Source: Alteromonas sp. KUL49 (GTDB lineage: Bacteria; Pseudomonadota; Gammaproteobacteria; Enterobacterales; Alteromonadaceae). Taken from it: a stretch of DNA of 64,000 bases. The notes beneath the pieces were generated by a model. That model did not search any database. It saw nothing but the letters and a program-made list of their open reading frames with translations, and was not told the DNA's origin. The stretch spans positions 186,001-250,000 of the forward strand of contig NZ_BJKL01000007.1 of assembly GCF_006538345.1 (NCBI RefSeq), written 5' to 3'. Both the position numbers and the translations under genes were made by a program. Position 1 is the stretch's first letter. Each line of letters begins with the position of its first letter. Shown one piece after another: positions 15,790-23,689 of this stretch.

Positions 15790-18336
15790 TTACACCACTT
15801 CTACGGGAATGGCTTTAGTACCTGCAAACTTTTCAGCTTCTGTTGCAGGGCGAATTTGTCCACGTTCATCAACAAATTGAATGTTTGAATCTGTACTTTG
15901 ACTATTAACAAACTGACGGAAACGCTTACGAGCTTCAGGGTCTTCGATAGTGGTTTTCCACTCACACTGGTAAGCGTCAACCACCGCTTGCATTTGCGTT
16001 TCTAACTCTTCGTTTAAGCCCAATGCATCGTTAATCACCACGTCTTGAAGGTACTCTAGACCACCTTCTAAGTTGTCCATCCACACTGAGGTGCGCTGCA
16101 AACGATCTGCGGTACGTACGTAGAACATCAACACGCGGTCGATATACTTGATAAGGGTTTCAGTATCTAGGTCGGTTGCGAAAAGGTCGCCGTGACGAGG
16201 TTTCATACCGCCGTTACCACACACATAAAGGTTCCAGCCATTTTCTACCGCAATAACACCGATATCTTTGCTCTGTGCTTCGGCACACTCACGGGTACAG
16301 CCTGACACTGCAAACTTAATTTTGTGAGGTCCACGTAAACCTTTGTAGCGGTTTTCTAATTCAATAGCCGCGCCCACAGAATCTTGAACCCCGTATCGAC
16401 ACCATGTGCTACCTACACATGACTTAACCGTTCTGAGTGCTTTGGCGTAGGCGTGACCAGTTTCAAAACCACCAGCAACAAGCGCTTCCCAAATATCAGG
16501 CAACTGCTCAACACGAGCACCGAACAAGTCAATTCGTTGACCGCCAGTAATCTTGGTGTAGAGGTTGAATTTCTTCGCTACTTCGCCAAGAAGAATGAGC
16601 TTTTCAGGCGTAATTTCACCGCCAGCCACACGAGGTACAACAGAGTAAGTACCGTCTTTCTGCATGTTACCTAGGTAGGTATCGTTAGTGTCTTGCAATG
16701 GCAAGTGAGACGGATTGAGAATGTAATCGTTGTAAACAGACGCCAGGATAGACCCCACTGCTGGTTTACACACGTCGCAACCAAGGCCTGAACCGTGTTT
16801 TTCTAGTAACTCATCGAAGGTTTTAATACCGTTCACTTTGATGATGTGGAAAAGCTCTTGGCGGGTGTAGTTAAAGTGCTCACAGATGGCTTTAGATACT
16901 TCAACACCGCGTTTTTCTAGCTCGCTGTCTACCACGTTTTTCAGTAGTGCCGCACAGCCGCCACAACCGGTTGCTGCTTTAGTCGCTGATTTAACGTCAC
17001 CAACACTGCAACTACCACTGTCGATAGCACTCACAATGTCGCACTTAGCAACGTTGTGACACGAACAAATCGTTGCGCTATCAGGTAATGCATCGGCACC
17101 TAACGCTGGCGCTTCTCCGCCTGTAGGCATAATCAAGCTCTCTGCATTTTCAGGAAGCTCAATACCGTTTAATGCATATTGAAGTAAGGTATCGTAATCG
17201 CTGGTATCACCCACCAATACAGCGCCAAGCACATGCTTTTGCTCGGCATCAACTACGAGTTTCTTATAAACACCGTCTGGCTGGTTGTAGTAAGTATAGC
17301 TTTGCGCACCTTCGGTTCTTTCGTGAGCATCACCAATAGAGCCTACTTCAACACCCATAAGCTTCAACTTGGTGCTCATATCAGCACCTTCGAAGGTCAG
17401 TCCTTCACCTTGTAAGTGACTTACCGCTACTCTCGCCATGGTGTAGCCCGGTGCCACAAGACCAAAAATCTTGTTATCCCAAAGCGCACATTCGCCAATG
17501 GCATATACGTCTGGGTCAGAGGTTAAACACTGGTCGTTGATCACAATACCGCCACGCTCGCCCATATCGAGTTTGGCTTGCTTACCTAGTTGGTCTGACG
17601 GACGAATACCCGCAGAGAACAAGATCATATCGGTTTCAAGAGATGTGCCGTCGGCGAACGCCATACGATATCTACAGCTCTCTCCCGCTTCGATGACTTG
17701 AGTTGCTTTTTGGGTATGCACTTTCACACCCAAATCTTGAATTTTTTGACGTAATACACTGCCGCCAGTTTCATCTAACTGAACAGCCATAAGCTGAGGT
17801 GCAAACTCAACAACGTGAGTATCAAGGCCTGCTTCTTTAAGCGCGTTGGCCGCTTCCAGTCCCAACAAACCACCACCGACAACAACGCCGACTTTACTCT
17901 CGCGAGCCGATGATTCAATCGCTTCTAAGTCTTCTATGGTGCGGTACACCAAGCAGTGTTCTTGGTTATTACCAGGGATTGGCGGAACAAAAGGGTAAGA
18001 GCCAGTAGCAAGAACGAGTTTGTCATAGCTGTAAGTTTCGCCACTCTGGGTAGTGACAGACTTGTTTGCACGGTCTACTTCAGTCACCATGGCATTCAAT
18101 ACATAGTTTACGCCCCATCCGTCATAGGTTTTACCGTCGGTAAGCGCTAGGTCATCAGCGGTAGCGCCAGAAAAATACGACGATAAGTAAACGCGGTCGT
18201 AAGCTAGTCGAGACTCGCCACTTAATACGGTAATTTCAGCGTCTGCATTGCTTGCGTGAAGTTGTTCAACAAAGTGATGACCCACCATGCCATTACCAAC
18301 AACCAACACTTTTAATTTTGAATTTGAAGTAGTCAT
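15790..18336 (-). CDS. nirB: Nitrite reductase (NADH) large subunit
   Basis: The cytoplasmic enzyme (848 residues, close to E. coli NirB) reduces nitrite to ammonium with NADH, FAD, [4Fe-4S] and siroheme. The FAD/NAD domain starts with VLVVGNGMVGHHFVEQL, and the NAD motif GVVVGGGLLGLEAANAL lies near residue 148. A BFD-like [2Fe-2S] domain follows (CSCHNVAK ... CGGCAALL), then the siroheme/Fe4S ligands SCVGSTWCRYG and SGCTRECAEAQ. A longer reading frame opens at 18441, but it runs through the leader terminator. ATG 18336 with GGGAGAGAG is the real start. It heads the nirBD-nasA-cobA-ybiB operon. Confidence 0.95.
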   Translation of the reverse strand: MTTSNSKLKVLVVGNGMVGHHFVEQLHASNADAEITVLSGESRLAYDRVYLSSYFSGATADDLALTDGKTYDGWGVNYVLNAMVTEVDRANKSVTTQSGETYSYDKLVLATGSYPFVPPIPGNNQEHCLVYRTIEDLEAIESSARESKVGVVVGGGLLGLEAANALKEAGLDTHVVEFAPQLMAVQLDETGGSVLRQKIQDLGVKVHTQKATQVIEAGESCRYRMAFADGTSLETDMILFSAGIRPSDQLGKQAKLDMGERGGIVINDQCLTSDPDVYAIGECALWDNKIFGLVAPGYTMARVAVSHLQGEGLTFEGADMSTKLKLMGVEVGSIGDAHERTEGAQSYTYYNQPDGVYKKLVVDAEQKHVLGAVLVGDTSDYDTLLQYALNGIELPENAESLIMPTGGEAPALGADALPDSATICSCHNVAKCDIVSAIDSGSCSVGDVKSATKAATGCGGCAALLKNVVDSELEKRGVEVSKAICEHFNYTRQELFHIIKVNGIKTFDELLEKHGSGLGCDVCKPAVGSILASVYNDYILNPSHLPLQDTNDTYLGNMQKDGTYSVVPRVAGGEITPEKLILLGEVAKKFNLYTKITGGQRIDLFGARVEQLPDIWEALVAGGFETGHAYAKALRTVKSCVGSTWCRYGVQDSVGAAIELENRYKGLRGPHKIKFAVSGCTRECAEAQSKDIGVIAVENGWNLYVCGNGGMKPRHGDLFATDLDTETLIKYIDRVLMFYVRTADRLQRTSVWMDNLEGGLEYLQDVVINDALGLNEELETQMQAVVDAYQCEWKTTIEDPEARKRFRQFVNSQSTDSNIQFVDERGQIRPATEAEKFAGTKAIPVEVV

Positions 18337-18360
18337 GCTCTCTCCCTTTTTATTCGGGAC

Positions 18361-18397
18361 AAAAAAAAGCCCACGCCAATTTTCATTGGTGTGGGCT
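18361..18397 (-). terminator. Intrinsic terminator in the nirB leader (attenuator)
   Basis: A 13-bp stem with one mismatch (AGCCCACACCAAT/ATTGGCGTGGGCT, loop GAAA) is followed by eight T on the minus strand, 25 nt before the nirB ATG. Its 5' arm is preceded by GGCAACGAAGCCCAC, identical to the nrtA leader. It must be read through for the operon to be expressed. Confidence 0.88.
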
Positions 18398-18411
18398 TCG
18401 TTGCCTTTTGT

Positions 18412-18465
18412 GTTGTCGGCAGCACTACCGACAACGAACACATTTTAAACGAGTGATATTCACTC
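18412..18465 (-). promoter_or_regulatory. Dual-hairpin ANTAR (NasR) RNA target in the nirB leader
   Basis: The minus-strand RNA has a small hairpin GAGTG/CACTC (18451-18465, loop AATAT). It then has a strong 8-bp stem GTTGTCGG/CCGACAAC closed by a U-G pair with hexaloop AGUGCU (18412-18435). The second loop has A at position 1 and G at position 4, the pattern reported for ANTAR-protein target hairpins. It sits just upstream of the terminator. The first hairpin has a 5-nt loop and fits less well. Confidence 0.68.
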
Positions 18466-18487
18466 AACACATACACGTAATTATTGT

Positions 18488-18503
18488 TACAACTTTAATG
18501 CCA
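18488..18503 (-). promoter_or_regulatory. Probable sigma-54 promoter for nirB
   Basis: The minus strand reads TGGCATTAAAGTTGTA, with a -24 GG and TTG at the correct spacing. The -12 GC is GT here, so it is weaker than the nrtA element. Predicted start is near 18476, placing both leader hairpins at the 5' end of the transcript. Confidence 0.5.
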
Positions 18504-18566
18504 AAAATTATATCGTTGATTTATATGCAGTTTGTTAAATAAACCCATAGGAAGTTAATGGGTATA

Positions 18567-18603
18567 TGCACCAAACAGTAGCAAAACCACCATTATTGGT
18601 GCA
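18567..18603. promoter_or_regulatory. TGCACC/GGTGCA half-sites, probable NtrC enhancer for nirB
   Basis: TGCACCAAACAGTAGCA (10 of 12 defined positions of TGCACC-N5-GGTGCA) is followed by a TTGGTGCA half-site. They lie 90-130 bp upstream of the predicted sigma-54 start, the usual NtrC enhancer distance. Confidence 0.5.
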
Positions 18604-18608
18604 CTAAT

Positions 18609-20174
18609 TTATGCCAGTTTATCCGTCGCAACGCGATAACGTGGATCTTCATTCACGTTAATCTCTACGAACTTATCAGCATTGCGCAATAAACTACGAC
18701 ATTCATCACTAATATGGCGGATGTGCAGCTTCTTACCCTGCTGCTCGTATTTATCGGCCAACGAATCAAGCGCGTCGATACCTGATGAATCCCAAATTCG
18801 CGAGTTAACAAAGTCGATAACCACGTCATTTGGATCGCCAGTCACATCAAATAAATCTTTAAAGTGGCTTACAGAGCCAAAGAACAATGGCCCTTGAAGC
18901 TCGTAGACTTTCCATCCGTCATTGTCGATGTGATGCTTTGCTTCAATATTTCTCGCATGCTTCCACGCAAACACCAAAGCAGAAACAATCACACCAACTA
19001 CTACCGCAACCGCCAAATCAGCAATGACAGTAACCGCAGTTACCAAGAATAGAACAAATGCGTCTTCTTTGTTTACACCACGCATAATGCGGAACGATGC
19101 CCACTCGAAGGTGGCAATAACAACGACAAACATAACACCAACAAGTGCAGCAAGAGGAATCATCTCGATGAGAGGCGCTGCAAACAAAATGAAACCAAGC
19201 AGTACGGTTGCCGCAGTAATACCCGACAAGCGACCACGACCACCTGAATTGATGTTGATCATACTCTGCCCGATCATGGCACAGCCGCCCATACCGCCGA
19301 AGAAACCATTGACTGTATTGGCTACGCCTTGGCCAACGCATTCTTTGTTTCCGCGACCACGGGTGTCTGTCATTTCGTCAATTAACGACAGTGTTAGCAA
19401 AGATTCAATCAAGCCCACAAGACACAAAATAATCGAGGTAGGCAAAATAATCATGAGGGTTTCCCAGGTGAATGGCACCATTGGGATTGCGAATGTAGGC
19501 AGTTCACCTGCCAAGGTTGCACCTTCTTTTTGGTCCGCTGGCAATAAATCGCGTACGAAATCGATGACGGTGCGCGCTTCTAAATCGAGGCCATGTACCA
19601 ACGCGGTCACGGTAATAATAGCAACCAATGACGCAGGTACAGCGGTGGTTAACTTGGGTAACAGGTATATGATGGCCATTGTCAGCGCTACTAGGCCAAC
19701 CATCCAATACAACATAGAGCCTTGCATCCAGGTGAGTTCACCCATGTCATTCAACACTTTGAATTGACCTAACTGGGCAAGAAAAATCACGATGGCCAAA
19801 CCATTCACAAAACCTAGCATGACCGGATAAGGCACCAGTCGGATAAACTTGCCCAGCTTGAACACGCCGGCAAGTATTTGGAGCAACCCAGCCAATATCA
19901 CCGCAGCAAAAAGGTATTGCACACCGTGTTGCGCGACCAACGCCACCATGACTACCGCCATAGCGCCTGTTGCGCCAGAGATCATTCCTGGGCGACCGCC
20001 AATAGCAGAAGTGATCAATCCCATCATGAACGCAGCGTATAAACCAATCATAGGTTCTACACCGGCCACAAAAGCAAATGCAACGGCTTCAGGCACTAAC
20101 GCAAGTGCCACAGTAATACCCGACAGCACATCGTTTTTCACATTGCTGTCGCGATTTGTAATTAAATCAAACAT
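18609..20174 (-). CDS. SulP-family anion permease with STAS domain
   Basis: The 521-residue inner-membrane transporter belongs to SLC26/SulP. The N-terminal signature ([21 protein letters not shown]), about 10-12 hydrophobic segments, and a central [20 protein letters not shown] motif are present. A C-terminal cytoplasmic STAS domain starts near residue 410 ([13 protein letters not shown] ... [16 protein letters not shown]). Family members carry sulfate, bicarbonate or other anions, and the substrate is not readable here. Its position between nirB and nasR suggests an anion linked to nitrate growth, possibly bicarbonate or nitrate/nitrite. It ends just beyond the nirB enhancer region and has its own upstream region. 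Confidence 0.9.
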   Translation of the reverse strand: MFDLITNRDSNVKNDVLSGITVALALVPEAVAFAFVAGVEPMIGLYAAFMMGLITSAIGGRPGMISGATGAMAVVMVALVAQHGVQYLFAAVILAGLLQILAGVFKLGKFIRLVPYPVMLGFVNGLAIVIFLAQLGQFKVLNDMGELTWMQGSMLYWMVGLVALTMAIIYLLPKLTTAVPASLVAIITVTALVHGLDLEARTVIDFVRDLLPADQKEGATLAGELPTFAIPMVPFTWETLMIILPTSIILCLVGLIESLLTLSLIDEMTDTRGRGNKECVGQGVANTVNGFFGGMGGCAMIGQSMININSGGRGRLSGITAATVLLGFILFAAPLIEMIPLAALVGVMFVVVIATFEWASFRIMRGVNKEDAFVLFLVTAVTVIADLAVAVVVGVIVSALVFAWKHARNIEAKHHIDNDGWKVYELQGPLFFGSVSHFKDLFDVTGDPNDVVIDFVNSRIWDSSGIDALDSLADKYEQQGKKLHIRHISDECRSLLRNADKFVEINVNEDPRYRVATDKLA

Positions 20175-20377
20175 GTTTTCTCAGAGGTCGATAAGTTGAT
20201 TGAACACCGTTTGCCAAAGGGCTCGCCTATACACAAATAGTGTGAGTTGAATATTTCGGCGATTCTATCACCATTAAACCTGAAAATCTTTTAATAGAAT
20301 GTTAAGCCCACCGCCTGTGTTGCGCTTTCATTGCTCTCAACGTACTATCGGCGTTCACTACTACAAAAGGATAAAGT

Positions 20378-20665
20378 GTGGTTCCCTACTTTCTTACGGG
20401 TATTTCTGTACTCATTGCCGCCATTTTACATTGGTTAGCTCCACAAAATTTTTGGCGTGCTACTGCCATGTCTACCGCTGTGATACTGCTTGTATCGCTG
20501 GCGTCCTTGTATATATTCAATGCATCGGGAATGCTAGTCAGTGAGAACACGGGAGAAACCCCAGATTTCAGCGGCAGATTAGGAATGATTTCTCTACTAA
20601 TTTCTTTTTTTGCTCTGCTTATCTCTTTGTTTGTTGGTTGGTTTATTCGCATAATCAGACAATAG
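20378..20665 (+). CDS. Small membrane protein of unknown function
   Basis: A 95-residue protein starts at GTG behind AAAGGA. It has three hydrophobic segments (PYFLTGISVLIAAILHW, STAVILLVSLASLYIF, a MISLLISFFALLISLFVGWFI-type stretch) and a short polar loop. I do not recognise the family. The coding potential rests on the ribosome site and the clean membrane pattern. It is divergent from the SulP gene and precedes the nasR regulatory region. Confidence 0.6.
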   Translation: MVPYFLTGISVLIAAILHWLAPQNFWRATAMSTAVILLVSLASLYIFNASGMLVSENTGETPDFSGRLGMISLLISFFALLISLFVGWFIRIIRQ

Positions 20666-20714
20666 TGAAGAGAATCACATAGACATTAAGCACAATAAAT
20701 TACGCCTATCTAAA

Positions 20715-20749
20715 TGCACCAAGTTGCAGCACCACACAGTTGATGCACC
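20715..20749. promoter_or_regulatory. Two TGCACC sites, probable NtrC enhancer for nasR
   Basis: TGCACC occurs at 20715 and 20744, each followed by an imperfect second half (AAGTTGCAGCA; AATATAAAGCA). They lie 150-185 bp upstream of the predicted sigma-54 start. The same word occurs upstream of nirB. The rest of the 288-bp stretch from 20666 to 20953 holds the promoter and leader of nasR and no gene. Confidence 0.45.
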
Positions 20750-20872
20750 AATATAAAGCAAAACACTGCACACTTTTAGTTTTCATTTGGTTAACATAAG
20801 ATAATAGTCATTAAAATCAGTAAGATAAGCATCCCATTAAAAGTGCTTTTTACCCTTTTCCCAAGATAATGA

Positions 20873-20888
20873 AGGCATAAGCCTTGCT
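20873..20888 (+). promoter_or_regulatory. Sigma-54 promoter for nasR
   Basis: The element AGGCATAAGCCTTGCT has GG and GC separated by exactly 10 nt and the full TTGCT of the -12 region. The predicted start is near 20899, 55 nt before the nasR ATG. Confidence 0.62.
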
Positions 20889-20953
20889 TGCAGATATGGT
20901 TTGATCGTTTTTGAGCGTTTTACGCTCTGTTCAAACACTCGAGAGAAAACCCG

Positions 20954-22282
20954 ATGAAGAACTGCAGTGATACTACCAAGCGTTTTTTGTTATCAGCAAA
21001 GCGTGCCGAAATTAGTGTACTAGAGCAGCTGGCAAGCAACTGCCGTATAGTTATTGCTGTGAAAGATATGGTGCACGAACTTCAGCGTGAACGTGGTTCG
21101 AGTAATATCTATCTAGCGTCAAAGGGAGAGCGTTTTGGCGAACAGCGCGCTCAGCAAATAGAATCGAGTACTTTGGCAGAAGAAACTTTTCGCAGTCAGT
21201 TAAAGTCTCTTTATCTGAATAACAGTGGCACCAATGCAAATCCAAGGTTACTAAGTAGCATTACATTAGCACTTCAGGGGGTTGACCATTTACCCGTCTT
21301 GCGTAAGCAAATTCACGATCTAACCTTATCTCCCCTTGATTCAACCCAAGCCTATTGTCGACTCGTGGCTGGATTGCTCACCGTGATATTCGAGGCTGCG
21401 GATATCGCCAGTCATCCTCAAATCACTCGTTTACTTGTCGCCCTATTCAATTTTATGCAAGGTAAAGAGTTTGCTGGGCAAGAGAGGGCATGGGGCGCCA
21501 TAGGCTTTGCAGAGTCTCATTTTGACAATCTGATTTGCGACAAAATGGAAGCTCTCCAACAAGCACAAAGCCACCACTTCTCATTGTTTTGTGAGTTCAC
21601 CCCGCCCTCTCAAGAGAAAGCATGGGCATTATTGGGCTCAAGCTCGATGAACCAAGATATTGACCGTTTGCGCACAATGATTAGGCAGCTCGCCGATGGT
21701 CGCCCGATTTCATCCGAACTCAGCGAAGTATGGTTTGAAGTAGCGACTAAACGTATTGATGCCATGCGTGCTATCGAAAACGCGCTGACGCAGAGCTTGT
21801 TAGAAGTCGCGCTTGAGAGTGTGAACAATGCACAGAACGAAATGAAAAACCATCAAAAGCTACTCGAAAAGCTGTTTGAAGAGAACGCCCCTGACGGCTC
21901 ACCACTTACCATGCTATTCGACCCAACAATGCCAGGATTATACGGCATGCACGAAGGTCAGGACGATGACCACACACCTCTAGGAGTAAAAACCAAAGGG
22001 CTTTCTGCCCACCGCTCGTTTTACGATTTACTTCAAGGGCAAGCAAAGCACATCAAAGATATGTCGCGAGAACTTGAAGATGCGAAACGTGCTATCGCAG
22101 AGCATAAGTTTATTGATCGTGCCAAACTGATACTCATGCAACAATGGCAACTCAGTGAAAACGAAGCCTATCGACGACTACAAAAGCAAGCCATGGACGA
22201 GAATAAAAAGCTGGCAGAAATAGCTGAGCGGGTAGTGGTTGCAATAGACAAGAAAAGCAAACCTCATGTCATTAACGGCTAA
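20954..22282 (+). CDS. nasR: Nitrate/nitrite-responsive antitermination regulator (NIT + ANTAR)
   Basis: The 442-residue protein has an N-terminal nitrate-sensing NIT domain (LQRERGSSNIYLASKG near residue 42, helical to about 290). After a linker and coiled region comes a C-terminal ANTAR RNA-binding domain (KFIDRAKLILMQQWQLSENEAYRRL, residues about 378-430). This is the architecture of Klebsiella NasR, which on nitrate or nitrite binding binds leader hairpins and prevents termination. Leaders with hairpin plus terminator are present in front of nirB and nrtA in this window, giving an evident target set. No transmembrane segment is visible, so it is cytoplasmic. Confidence 0.93.
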   Translation: MKNCSDTTKRFLLSAKRAEISVLEQLASNCRIVIAVKDMVHELQRERGSSNIYLASKGERFGEQRAQQIESSTLAEETFRSQLKSLYLNNSGTNANPRLLSSITLALQGVDHLPVLRKQIHDLTLSPLDSTQAYCRLVAGLLTVIFEAADIASHPQITRLLVALFNFMQGKEFAGQERAWGAIGFAESHFDNLICDKMEALQQAQSHHFSLFCEFTPPSQEKAWALLGSSSMNQDIDRLRTMIRQLADGRPISSELSEVWFEVATKRIDAMRAIENALTQSLLEVALESVNNAQNEMKNHQKLLEKLFEENAPDGSPLTMLFDPTMPGLYGMHEGQDDDHTPLGVKTKGLSAHRSFYDLLQGQAKHIKDMSRELEDAKRAIAEHKFIDRAKLILMQQWQLSENEAYRRLQKQAMDENKKLAEIAERVVVAIDKKSKPHVING

Positions 22283-22399
22283 GGTGTGTTCGCGAGCACT
22301 GGCTCAAGAGTAATTCTCCGTATTTTCAATACTTAACTTCCGCAAAGGAATAAAATACACTCAACAAAGTGAACTACTGTTTTCCAAGGGACGTGTATT

Positions 22400-23653
22400 T
22401 TGTCGTTTTTTAGCATGAGAGTAAGCTGGCGCTGGTCAGTGGCGGCGGTACTTTTCTTTTGCGCATTTTTCGGTTTCTTAACCGGCGTGGGCTTGTCAGA
22501 AAGGCCCGATGTACACGCAGCCGATGCACTCACAAAAGCCTATTACAGCTTGGGGCTATTTGTGATGGGTGGGTTAGACTTGGGTACTCCTCAAGGCGGT
22601 CCATTGTTCAGTCGCACTTTATTGTGGATCAGTTACTTTGGCTCTCCAATTCTCGCAGCATCAACCATCATTGAAGCTGTGGTTAAGACCCTTTCGCCAC
22701 ATACTTGGCGTTTTCAACGATTCCGCAACCACGTTATTGTGGCCGGTTCAGGGGAACTAGCTGTGTCTTTTGTGAAAGAGTTTCGACGAGTCTCTCCCTC
22801 TGCAAACTTACTGATTATCGACAATGATTTTGACCAGTTGAGAGAGGTTGAATTCAGGCGTCGCTACCATGCAAAGATTGTCAGGGGCGATATTACACGA
22901 AGCTTCTTCTTACAACGCTTACATCTTAAATGTGCTAAGAAAGTCATTCTGTTGGGTGATGATAACTTTCAAAATTACGAAGCCGCTCACAAAATTCTCG
23001 ACTTAGAGCCAAAGCTTCAAAACAACATCATCATTCACTGTAACAGTATTCGATTTATGCGCTCGATGGCCGATTCATATGTAGCTAAGCTGTGTATCAA
23101 CTTTAATGCCTATCAACTCGCAGCCTCTGCGTTGGTGAAAAAGCATCTGAATACGCACTTTTTGGAAACCACGCCAAAAGATGTAGTCGTTATTGCGGGG
23201 TTTGGTGTATTTGGACAAACCATACTTGAAGAGCTTCAATACAGTGCGAAAGAAGAAATTGATACCATTGCCATTATCGGCGTGGACGCTAAGCGTCGTA
23301 TTCAAGTTGTTGATGAACAAAACAACTTAACCAACTTTTGCCGACGTGAAGTATTTGAAGGCCCAATATCGCACCCTCAAGTATGGAAAGAATTGCGAGC
23401 CAACGTAGATCTCAAAGACTCACAACCAGTCATTATTCTATGTACCGATTCAGAAGAGGATAACTTTAGAACCTCATTGTGGATCAAGCGCAAGTATCCC
23501 GGTGCCATGGTGATTGCCCGTAGCTACTTACCATCTAAGTTTGCCACTGCAGTTAGCGAGCAAAACGACATACTTAACGTCAGTATTAATAAGCTAGTTC
23601 GAGAGAATTTTCCCGCAGATTGGCTTGATGTGTCAGATAAACGTGGGGTGTAA
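22400..23653 (+). CDS. Potassium-channel-like membrane protein with two RCK (TrkA-N) domains
   Basis: The 417-residue protein starts at TTG 22400, with AAGGGA 8 nt upstream; the next ATG (22415) has no such site. Residues 10-85 form two hydrophobic segments around a pore-loop-like region. That region reads VMGGLDLGTP instead of the TVGYG potassium filter. Two Rossmann RCK-type domains follow: HVIVAGSGELAVSFVKEF (about residue 112) and DVVVIAGFGVFGQTILEEL (about 265). The layout resembles ligand-gated K+ channels. The altered filter makes ion selectivity uncertain. It stands alone between nasR and the alginate lyase. Confidence 0.8.
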   Translation: MSFFSMRVSWRWSVAAVLFFCAFFGFLTGVGLSERPDVHAADALTKAYYSLGLFVMGGLDLGTPQGGPLFSRTLLWISYFGSPILAASTIIEAVVKTLSPHTWRFQRFRNHVIVAGSGELAVSFVKEFRRVSPSANLLIIDNDFDQLREVEFRRRYHAKIVRGDITRSFFLQRLHLKCAKKVILLGDDNFQNYEAAHKILDLEPKLQNNIIIHCNSIRFMRSMADSYVAKLCINFNAYQLAASALVKKHLNTHFLETTPKDVVVIAGFGVFGQTILEELQYSAKEEIDTIAIIGVDAKRRIQVVDEQNNLTNFCRREVFEGPISHPQVWKELRANVDLKDSQPVIILCTDSEEDNFRTSLWIKRKYPGAMVIARSYLPSKFATAVSEQNDILNVSINKLVRENFPADWLDVSDKRGV

Positions 23654-23679
23654 AAAACGCGCCCAATGAGTGGGCGCGT
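23652..23679 (-). terminator. Intrinsic terminator of the alginate lyase gene
   Basis: A perfect 9-bp stem ACGCGCCCA/TGGGCGCGT with a 5-nt loop is followed by six T on the minus strand, just past the alginate lyase stop. It may also serve the convergent channel gene, though no T tract follows on the plus strand. Confidence 0.82.
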
Positions 23680-23689
23680 ATAGGCTTTG

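Noticed and set aside
18337..18441. N-terminal extension of nirB opening at 18441
   Set aside because: The extension runs through a strong terminator hairpin and leader hairpins and has no ribosome site; ATG 18336 has a good one.
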